Shown in pieces: positions 1-4,856 of a stretch of 6,026 bases of DNA. The DNA lies in contig VSNR01000226.1 in assembly GCA_009774345.1 (NCBI GenBank), forward strand, positions 1 to 6,026, read 5' to 3'. A program made the position numbers and the translations under genes. The stretch comes from Lachnospiraceae bacterium. Its GTDB lineage: Bacteria > Bacillota > Clostridia > Lachnospirales > Lachnospiraceae. Positions within the stretch are counted from its first letter, which is position 1. The number at the start of each line of letters is the position of its first letter. The notes under the pieces were generated by a model. The model worked only from the letters and a program-made list of their open reading frames with translations, was not told where the DNA came from and searched no databases.

Positions 1-74
1 AATAGCGGGTAATATTATATATTGTAAAAATAACTTCGTACATTATATTTTTAATTTCCATTTCATACGTATAA

Positions 75-79
75 ATAAT
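75..79. repeat. Target site duplication ATAAT, left copy
   Basis: ATAAT directly precedes the first base of the left terminal repeat and is repeated directly after the right terminal repeat at 1938-1942. The match cannot be extended to 6 bp. A 5-bp AT-rich duplication fits known IS4/IS1634-type insertions. Confidence 0.7.
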
Positions 80-109
80 CCCTAGATGAGAGAAAAAGTA
101 GTACCACAT
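80..109 (+). repeat. Left terminal inverted repeat of the IS
   Basis: It consists of an outer block CCCTAGATGA (80-89), a variable middle, then AAAAGTAGTACCACAT (94-109). Both blocks match the reverse complement of 1907-1937 exactly. The middle differs in sequence and by one base in length. The inner 12-mer GTAGTACCACAT is probably the transposase recognition core, because it recurs at the promoter palindrome. Confidence 0.8.
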
Positions 110-172
110 GAAATTTTTTCTCACCAAGAACTTTAAAATCCGCATAAATACTGTGTTTCACCAAACTTTCCT

Positions 173-200
173 TTTACTTTTTAAAGAAAAGGAGTATAAT
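173..200 (+). promoter_or_regulatory. Transposase promoter
   Basis: A perfect -10 box TATAAT (195-200) is preceded by a -35-like TTTACT (173-178, four of six consensus bases) at 16-bp spacing. The expected start of transcription is near 207, inside the palindrome at 201-224 and upstream of the ribosome binding site. Confidence 0.65.
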
Positions 201-224
201 ATGTGGTACTATGTAGTACCACAT
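201..224. promoter_or_regulatory. Promoter palindrome made from the IS end sequence (likely transposase operator)
   Basis: Perfect 10-bp arms ATGTGGTACT / AGTACCACAT flank a 4-base centre. The right half (213-224) is identical over 12 bases to the inner part of the left terminal repeat (98-109). The left half matches the right terminal repeat at 11 of 12. It covers the predicted transcription start, so transposase bound here could repress its own promoter. In RNA it would form a hairpin 2 bases upstream of the ribosome binding site. The sequence match is seen; autoregulation is inferred. Confidence 0.6.
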
Positions 225-238
225 TCGAGGTGATTCAC

Positions 239-1885
239 ATGCCATACATAAAAGTCCAAAAATTAGTTTTCAACAATGACGGCAGCATACATTCTGGCAG
301 CGCGTCAATTTTAGTGTCCAGTTACGACAAAAGCATAAAGGGTCATTCCAGGAAAACTGTCCGAGAAAGGCTCGGCAAAATCCTGTATATAAATAAAGGG
401 CACTCGTGCGGCATATTCCTCTCCCCCACAAGGGGGCTGGTGGAATACGATGCGGAAAAGGACGAGTTTGCCAGCGTGGACAGTGGTGACCCGCGCCTGC
501 CCGCCTTAAGTGTGTTCCCGGACCCGCCAGTGCATACGATATTTGGTGATGCATACCTGGTACTGGGTTTTGCCGAAAGATGCGGGATGGTCTCAGTACT
601 GCGGGATGCCTTCACCAATACCGTGGATTATGAGAAGGTCCTCTGCCACCTCCTGCACACAATATGCAGGGATGGGGCGAAGATATCCTGTGACGATTTC
701 TTTACCCGGTCGGTGGCATCATGCATACTGCGCGACATCCCTGTTGGGAACCTGGGATCCGACACTCCCTACTTCATGGCAATGGGGGAGGACGGGGCAA
801 AGCTTGCCTTTTTCCGCTCATTCATAAAGTATATGCGCCACAGGTACCCGGAATTCGGCACCGGATGCTATGTCGATTCAACACCACTGCCAAACGACAT
901 AGCGGACAACCCGCTGAACGCCCTCTGTTCCCATGGTGTCGCCAGCGCATCGGTCCAGACGAGGCTCGTGCTGGTGCTGGACGAGGAAACCGGGCTTCCG
1001 GTATGGTTCCAGACTATCCCTGGCAACGTGCTTGACCTGAGTACCATTTCCAGTGTCATGGAGGATGTTGCGGAGAGTCTCGGCATCCGGATAGGCTCCC
1101 TAGTGCTTGATGCTGGGTATGTGACAAAAAGCGTCATCGGGGAATTCAACGCTGATTCGTGCCTGCCAGCTGGCGCAGACGGAGACAAAAAGCCTAGGAC
1201 CATAGTGGCAAGGATGCCTGCAAAAAAGGGCTATCCACACAAGAGGCTATATAATGAAACAAGGCATCTGTACCCAAATGCAAAATACGAGTTTATAAGG
1301 AAGTCGCATACCTATTTCGGCACGGTGCGGGAAATAACACTGTTCGGTTTCCGCATGTATGCCTACGTCTACGTTGACAAGGACAATGCCCTGACGTTAG
1401 GCAGGAAGGACCGCGAGAAGGACGAGGATGCCTATCAGAAACTTACGATGGCTGAAAAGAACTGGCATTCCGTAAAATACGGATACTTCGTACTTCTGTC
1501 GAATACCATGGCAGAACCGCCACAGATGCTGGACGAGTATTTCGGCAGGACGAGCATAGAAACAGTATTCAAAACAGGGAAGGACTTCCTCAGCCTACTC
1601 CCACTCTCCAAATGGAGCAGGCAGACGGTACTGGGCAAGCTCCTTTCCGACACCATATGCACCATAGTATATCTCGAACTGCTAAAGACGCTTAAAGGAA
1701 AAGAAATATCCATGCCGAAGCTTCTTGGGACAGCATCATCGCTGATGTGCCTGAGAAAGGCCGATGGCACAATCTGCGTTGAAACCCCAAATAAGGGAAC
1801 CAAAGAGGCATACAGCAAGGTTGGGATAAAAATACCGTCATCTATAAGCCTCGATGATATATGCAAAAAACTCAGCCTAAAATGA
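239..1885 (+). CDS. IS1634-like DDE transposase
   Basis: This is the transposase of the surrounding IS, 548 residues. It catalyses excision and insertion of the element by a DDE (RNase H-fold) mechanism. The catalytic candidates are D213 in CYVDSTPLP, D291 in VLDAGY and E441. E441 lies in a textbook YREK motif (Y434, R437, E441, K448 in YFGRTSIETVFKTGK). The long stretch between the second D and the E is the beta-strand-rich insertion typical of IS4-group enzymes. The N-terminal part, with its SPTRGLVEYD stretch, looks like the usual N-terminal domain of these proteins. I start at ATG 239 because GAGGTG (227-232) sits 6 bases upstream. The longer reading frame from 203 would begin at the -10 box and inside the palindrome. 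There is no frameshift or internal stop, so the protein looks functional. Confidence 0.9.
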   Translation: MPYIKVQKLVFNNDGSIHSGSASILVSSYDKSIKGHSRKTVRERLGKILYINKGHSCGIFLSPTRGLVEYDAEKDEFASVDSGDPRLPALSVFPDPPVHTIFGDAYLVLGFAERCGMVSVLRDAFTNTVDYEKVLCHLLHTICRDGAKISCDDFFTRSVASCILRDIPVGNLGSDTPYFMAMGEDGAKLAFFRSFIKYMRHRYPEFGTGCYVDSTPLPNDIADNPLNALCSHGVASASVQTRLVLVLDEETGLPVWFQTIPGNVLDLSTISSVMEDVAESLGIRIGSLVLDAGYVTKSVIGEFNADSCLPAGADGDKKPRTIVARMPAKKGYPHKRLYNETRHLYPNAKYEFIRKSHTYFGTVREITLFGFRMYAYVYVDKDNALTLGRKDREKDEDAYQKLTMAEKNWHSVKYGYFVLLSNTMAEPPQMLDEYFGRTSIETVFKTGKDFLSLLPLSKWSRQTVLGKLLSDTICTIVYLELLKTLKGKEISMPKLLGTASSLMCLRKADGTICVETPNKGTKEAYSKVGIKIPSSISLDDICKKLSLK

Positions 1886-1906
1886 ATATTCCTGCTGATG
1901 GCTTTG

Positions 1907-1937
1907 ATGTGGTACTACTTTTGGGGATCATCTAGGG
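1907..1937 (-). repeat. Right terminal inverted repeat of the IS
   Basis: It consists of an inner block ATGTGGTACTACTTTT (1907-1922), a variable middle, and the outer block TCATCTAGGG (1928-1937). Together with 80-109 it gives 26 matching bases over a 30/31-base repeat. It starts 21 bases after the transposase stop codon, as expected for a compact IS. Confidence 0.8.
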
Positions 1938-2122
1938 ATAATTTTGAACACAATATTTTCTTTATCTTTACAAATGGGTTCACCGAAAATATTTCTTATA
2001 TAAAGAAGAATATTTTTTCTCGCTTGTATACGTATTGTATCATCAGTATCTTTAGATGATATATGCGAATTATCTTTCTTAGTCCTTGGAAGAAAAATAT
2101 AATCATTGTTCAATACTACCAT
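1928..2122 (-). CDS. Doubtful AT-rich ORF cut by the IS, function unknown
   Basis: A minus-strand reading frame of 64 codons. ATG 2122 is preceded by AAGGTG with 6-base spacing (an in-frame GTG lies at 2131). Its last two sense codons and its stop come from the right end of the IS. If the IS and one ATAAT copy are removed in thought, the frame runs on through the left flank to base 1 with no stop (about 24 more codons). That makes it a candidate interrupted gene. Against it, much of the ORF lies antisense to the transposase scar at 2028-2075. The equivalent antisense stretch of the intact transposase is also open and gives a similar peptide (HISS, then DD). I recognise no domain. It is probably a shadow frame and could be a real small gene. 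Confidence 0.22.
   Translation of the reverse strand: MVVLNNDYIFLPRTKKDNSHISSKDTDDTIRIQARKNILLYIRNIFGEPICKDKENIVFKIIPR
1938..1942. repeat. Target site duplication ATAAT, right copy
   Basis: ATAAT follows directly after the outer GGG of the right terminal repeat and matches 75-79. Removing 80-1942 would give back an uninterrupted AT-rich target. Confidence 0.7.
2028..2075 (+). pseudogene. Short C-terminal scar of a second, related transposase
   Basis: Read on the plus strand, these codons give IRIVSSVSLDDICELS. The C-terminus of the intact IS transposase (residues 530-545, codons from 1826) reads IKIPSSISLDDICKKLS. The 12-mer GATGATATATGC is identical in both (2055-2066 and 1853-1864), while neighbouring codons differ mostly by synonymous or conservative changes. 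The frame is closed by TAA at 2001 upstream and has no transposase start, so only a fragment of about 16 codons is left. It lies outside the IS target duplication and so is not part of the present copy. It is probably the remnant of an older, more AT-rich relative. Confidence 0.55.
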
Positions 2123-2213
2123 ATGAATCACCTTATCAATATTTCATAAATATATTTTGAATACTATGTATGCTTTATTTTATCATAGACACACGAAATT
2201 TTTATCCATTACC

Positions 2214-2245
2214 TTCTGACTTTTCAGAAATAATTCTTATTTCTG
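2214..2245. repeat. Two overlapping, mutually exclusive small hairpins
   Basis: Arm TTCTGA (2214-2219) can pair with TCAGAA (2224-2229). CAGAAATA (2225-2232) can instead pair with TATTTCTG (2238-2245) around a 5-base loop. The two stems share the central arm, so only one can form. The sequence is AT-rich and no gene begins close downstream, so a role is uncertain. Confidence 0.3.
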
Positions 2246-2419
2246 TTATGCAATAGAACGCCATTTTTGAGGACAGACATATAAAACCCTTGCCCCATCA
2301 CTTCAACGCCCGCAAAGCCGCATAAATCAAGGGCTAAACAACCCCTACTGCGTAACAATCCCCATAATAAATTGAGGGCGAAAGCAGTTTACTGATTTCG
2401 TCCTCTTGACTACCCACAA
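2246..2419. other. Non-coding stretch where composition changes
   Basis: There is no convincing gene on either strand. Base composition rises from very AT-rich (left of about 2250) to the mixed composition of the sigma/HTH module. The only weak structure is CCCTTG (2288-2293) with CAAGGG (2328-2333), too far apart to be persuasive. This is where the excisionase and integrase genes of a Tn916-like element, or an attachment site, might be expected; neither gene is present. Confidence 0.4.
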
Positions 2420-2489
2420 GCAAAGGCGGGAAAAGCTGTCAAGGGCGCGTAGCGCGAAGTTTACCCTTGACAGCTTTTCCTGTCTTTGC
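2420..2489. repeat. Long near-perfect inverted repeat (26-bp arms) after the HTH gene
   Basis: Arms 2420-2445 and 2464-2489 match at 24 of 26 positions. This includes a perfect 17-bp core, GGAAAAGCTGTCAAGGG at 2429-2445. The 18-base loop begins with CGCG-TAG-CGCG, a small hairpin of its own. The repeat ends 6 bases downstream of the HTH stop codon. It could end sigma-HTH transcription, but no clean U-run follows. It could also be an RNA-stabilising or processing structure, or a protein-binding site of the mobile element. Confidence 0.75.
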
Positions 2490-2495
2490 TACTTC

Positions 2496-2699
2496 CTATC
2501 GGTCGAAGCGGAATTTCAGTATGGCTTCAACCAGTTTCGCCTTTAACCTATCCTGTGTATCGTCATTGATATGCCCCTTATACATAGACAGATATTTGAT
2601 GTGTGCGGTGTAATATCGCAATACTGCGTCTACCGCTTCCGGCTCTCCGGCAACGGCTTTTTCGATTACCTCAAAAGGTATCAATTTTTTATTCCTCAT
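2496..2699 (-). CDS. Small helix-turn-helix protein of a Tn916-type element (Orf8-like)
   Basis: A 67-residue protein starting MRNKKLIPFEVIEKAVAGEPEAVDAVLRYY, in two parts: MRNKKLIPFEVIEK and AVAGEPEAVDAVLRYY. It ends with a charged helix, RLKAKLVEAILKFRF. This resembles the short HTH_16-type proteins, related to sigma-factor region 2, that follow the sigma-like gene in Tn916-family elements. It probably works with the sigma factor in transcription of the element; that is inferred from family and position. ATG 2699 overlaps the end of the sigma gene by 11 bp, and GGGAGAG (2708-2714) lies 8 bases upstream, so the two genes are probably co-transcribed and translationally coupled. Length is normal for the family. 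In Tn916, xis and int follow; here they do not. Confidence 0.85.
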   Translation of the reverse strand: MRNKKLIPFEVIEKAVAGEPEAVDAVLRYYTAHIKYLSMYKGHINDDTQDRLKAKLVEAILKFRFDR

Positions 2700-3129
2700 G
2701 TTTCAATCTCTCCCATTCTTTCCGTAACTGTTTCAGCGCAACATTTCTTCTGTGGTTTATCGTACTTCTGCAACGCCCGTACAGCCTGCCGATTGCTTCA
2801 TCACGATAACCGATGAAGTAATATAGCAACAAAACTTCTTGCCTTAACTCCGGCAATTTTGATAATGCCGTTGCTAACCGTTCATCATCAACGATAACTT
2901 CCTTTCCCAACACAAGAAATGCGGTCGGCTTGTCCTGCTTTTCAAAGTAACTGTCCATAACAGAAGGTTCAAAATATCGTTCTGACATCAGATAGTCAAG
3001 GGATATTTCCCGTTCCATTTTCCGCTTCAAATCTCGCCATGCGTTTATAGCTTCATGGCGCAGGACAACCTTGCAGAATGCATGAAACGCATATTCGATA
3101 TGTTCCATGAATTGTTCAGAATATCTCAT
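2689..3129 (-). CDS. Sigma-70-like factor of a Tn916-type element (Orf7-like)
   Basis: A 146-residue cytoplasmic protein. Residues 84-141 form a clear sigma region 4: LATALSKLPELRQEVLLLYY is followed by a helix-turn-helix around 108-132 (YRDEAIGRLYGRCRSTINHR) that would contact a -35 element. The first 80 residues are a divergent region-2-like part seen in short element-encoded sigma factors. The family is thought to steer RNA polymerase to promoters of the conjugative element and to control its excision and transfer. ATG 3129 has a strong AAAGGGGGTG site (3137-3146) with 7-base spacing. The gene overlaps the HTH gene downstream by 11 bp. It lies 392 bp downstream of the MATE gene on the same strand, with a hairpin between, so it probably has its own promoter; I found no convincing -35/-10 pair. 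Confidence 0.87.
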   Translation of the reverse strand: MRYSEQFMEHIEYAFHAFCKVVLRHEAINAWRDLKRKMEREISLDYLMSERYFEPSVMDSYFEKQDKPTAFLVLGKEVIVDDERLATALSKLPELRQEVLLLYYFIGYRDEAIGRLYGRCRSTINHRRNVALKQLRKEWERLKHEE

Positions 3130-3146
3130 TTTCTCTCACCCCCTTT

Positions 3147-3393
3147 CTTCCCAGTAGGGGGCTATTACAACAAACGCCCATACAGCATAAAGCGGCATAG
3201 GCATTTGGGTAATACGAGTTATCAAGACATACTAAATGATATGTGTGTTCATACTCATAGGCAGAATATCCCGTTCCACAAGACAGGATTTTTTTGACAA
3301 TTCACCATAACAAAAACTACCCATGAAATAAAAAGCAGACATAGCAGTACCTCACAATACCGCCATATCTATGAAAACTTTCGTGCCACATAA
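3147..3393. other. Non-coding leader between sigma gene and hairpin
   Basis: There is no supportable gene here. It probably contains the sigma-gene promoter and leader. The best minus-strand -10 candidate is TGTAAT (3164-3169), but no good -35 lies at proper distance. A 22-codon minus-strand frame (3204 to 3136) ends on a stop overlapping the sigma ribosome binding site but lacks its own Shine-Dalgarno sequence. A plus-strand TTGACA (3294-3299) has no partner -10. Confidence 0.4.
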
Positions 3394-3431
3394 GAACGGC
3401 GGCTTTGATTGTTATTTCAAAACCGCCGTTC
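3394..3431 (-). terminator. Probable terminator of the AraC-GNAT/MATE operon
   Basis: Fifteen-base arms (3394-3408 and 3417-3431), matching at 14 of 15, enclose an 8-base loop with a GC-rich base of stem (GAACGGCGG / CCGCCGTTC). In minus-strand RNA the single odd pair is G-U. In plus-strand RNA it is C-A, which does not pair, so the structure favours the strand on which the operon is read. It starts 91 bases after the MATE stop. The trailing sequence UUAUG is only weakly U-rich, so it may stabilise the 3' end rather than terminate efficiently. Confidence 0.5.
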
Positions 3432-3521
3432 AGCCGCTCATATTCTGTTTTGGCGCATGATGATTTTGCCGCCACACAACGGTTTTTTTATTAACCGCCG
3501 GACGGCATGAAAATCTTCTTT

Positions 3522-4856
3522 TTATGCGTAGTGATACTTTTCTCTGTTCTTATAAAGAAAAACCAATGCTACAACCATAGTGATTAGCTCTGCTATCGGT
3601 ACTGCAAGCCATACCCCTGTTACACCCCAAATATTCGGCAGTGTAAGCAACAGCACTGTAATCAGTCCGAAAGTCCGCAGGAACGACAAAATTGCTGACA
3701 GCTTCCCGTTTGATAATGCTGTAAATGTGGCAGAGGTAAAAATGTTCAGCCCGCAAAACAAAAAGCTAAATGAAAAAATCAAAAATCCGTTTCGTGCAAT
3801 TCCATAAACAGGCGTTCCTTTTTCTGCAAAAATACTAACCAATGGCGAACCAAAAATAAAAGCTACTGCAAAAACAGTGACCGAAACAAAGACAATGAAC
3901 CGCATACAAATAGAAAAAACATTCTTTAACTGCTTTTTGTCCTGCTTCCCATAGTTATAGCTGATAACAGGGGCTACTCCCATAGAAAAGCCTATGTAAA
4001 GGGCGCTCAATAAAAACTGTGTATAGATAATGATTGTGATTGCCGCAACTCCATTTTCTCCAAGCAGTTTCATCATAATGCGGTTAAAAAGGAATGTTGT
4101 AACCGCTGTTGCCGCCTGACTTACCATTTCCGAAAAACCATTGGTACAGCTTTCAGCAAATACGGAAAAATCCATGACTGGCTTCCGAAAATGCAGACTG
4201 CCTCTCTTTGTGGAAAAGAACCACAATCCAATCACCGCCGGTATCATATAGCCAATGCTCGTACCAAATGCCGCCCCCTTAATGCCCATGTGAAGCGGCA
4301 CCATGAAAATATAGTCCAGTAAAATATTTACGATTCCTGCGCTTATGCCAAGCACCATACCCATTCCGGGGCGTCCCGCCGTTACGATCAGATTTTGAAA
4401 AAGCACTTGCAGGATACTTGCGGGCGTGAATAACAGCAGGATAAAAAGGTATTCTTTACAGTATGGAAATAGAATACTGCTCGCTCCAAGTCCCCATACA
4501 ATCCTGTCAATAAAAACCGTTCCCAACACTGCAATCAATCCACCTAACAAAATGCCCGCTGAAATAATCAGCGTAAAATCCTGTGCTGCCCTTGTATGTT
4601 CTCCTGCTCCCATTTTGCGCGCTACAATCGCGCTACCTCCTGTTGCAAGCATGGTTCCAAGACCGACAATCAGATTGATAACAGGGCAGACAATATTCAA
4701 TGCCGAAAGTGCATTTGTATCTACAAATCGTGCTACAAAAATTGTGTCAACGACTGTATACAGCCCCATGAATATCATCATCAAAATTGTCGGAAATGAA
4801 AATTTCAGCAACGACTTTAGTGTAAAGTTCTGTGATAATGGATTTAGGTCACTCAT
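3522..4856 (-). CDS. MATE-family multidrug exporter (MepA/NorM-like)
   Basis: A 444-residue integral membrane protein, the usual size for the family. It has about 12 hydrophobic segments from residue 15 to the C-terminal YKNREKYHYA tail. Family hallmarks are visible: the segment-1 stretch MGLYTVVDTIFVARF (residues 30-44), a NILLDYIFM followed by GIKGAAFGTSIG (177-200) between the first-half helices, and the YNYGKQD loop (300-306) in the second half. MATE pumps expel cationic drugs, dyes or metabolites using a Na+ or H+ gradient; the substrate here cannot be told. I choose ATG 4856 over the longer frame from 4919. It overlaps the upstream regulator by only 8 bp (ATG inside the last codons before TGA) and has GGAGGGCGG (4862-4870) upstream. 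It is second in a two-gene operon, so its expression should follow the AraC-GNAT gene. Confidence 0.92.
   Translation of the reverse strand: MSDLNPLSQNFTLKSLLKFSFPTILMMIFMGLYTVVDTIFVARFVDTNALSALNIVCPVINLIVGLGTMLATGGSAIVARKMGAGEHTRAAQDFTLIISAGILLGGLIAVLGTVFIDRIVWGLGASSILFPYCKEYLFILLLFTPASILQVLFQNLIVTAGRPGMGMVLGISAGIVNILLDYIFMVPLHMGIKGAAFGTSIGYMIPAVIGLWFFSTKRGSLHFRKPVMDFSVFAESCTNGFSEMVSQAATAVTTFLFNRIMMKLLGENGVAAITIIIYTQFLLSALYIGFSMGVAPVISYNYGKQDKKQLKNVFSICMRFIVFVSVTVFAVAFIFGSPLVSIFAEKGTPVYGIARNGFLIFSFSFLFCGLNIFTSATFTALSNGKLSAILSFLRTFGLITVLLLTLPNIWGVTGVWLAVPIAELITMVVALVFLYKNREKYHYA

Larger units (their letters stand above)
80..1937 (+). mobile_element. Complete IS1634-like insertion sequence (IS4 superfamily)
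   Basis: An element of about 1858 bp, bounded by inverted repeats that both begin CCCTAGATGA when read inwards. An identical ATAAT lies directly outside each end. It contains one transposase gene with an intact DDE triad and a YREK signature, so it may still be active. The element is visibly richer in G+C than the AT-rich DNA on both sides, which fits recent arrival from a different base-composition background. A 12-base block from the terminal repeats recurs as a palindrome at the transposase promoter. The IS1634 assignment rests on transposase length (548 codons), the YREK motif, long ends and the AT-rich target. The exact family name needs a database comparison. Confidence 0.85.

Noticed and set aside
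25..50. Possible further transposase remnant in the left flank (shared ACTTCGTAC with the IS near 1482)
   Set aside because: A 9-base match in AT-rich DNA is expected by chance, and the translated similarity is weak.
203..238. Transposase start at ATG 203 (12 extra residues)
   Set aside because: It lies only 3 bases after the start of the promoter palindrome and directly behind the TATAAT box, upstream of the likely transcription start. It has no ribosome binding site, while ATG 239 has GAGGTG at 6 bases.
1435..1866. 143-codon minus-strand frame inside the transposase gene
   Set aside because: It is fully antisense to a confidently identified transposase and has no recognisable domain; it is a shadow frame.
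2224..2298. 24-codon minus-strand frame from ATG 2298
   Set aside because: It is too short, has no clear ribosome binding site and is unsupported by neighbours.
2571..2816. Plus-strand frames over the sigma/HTH genes
   Set aside because: They are antisense to two recognised, overlapping genes in the expected Tn916-like order.
3294..3299. Plus-strand TTGACA as a promoter
   Set aside because: There is no -10 box at 16-18 bp and no plus-strand gene downstream.
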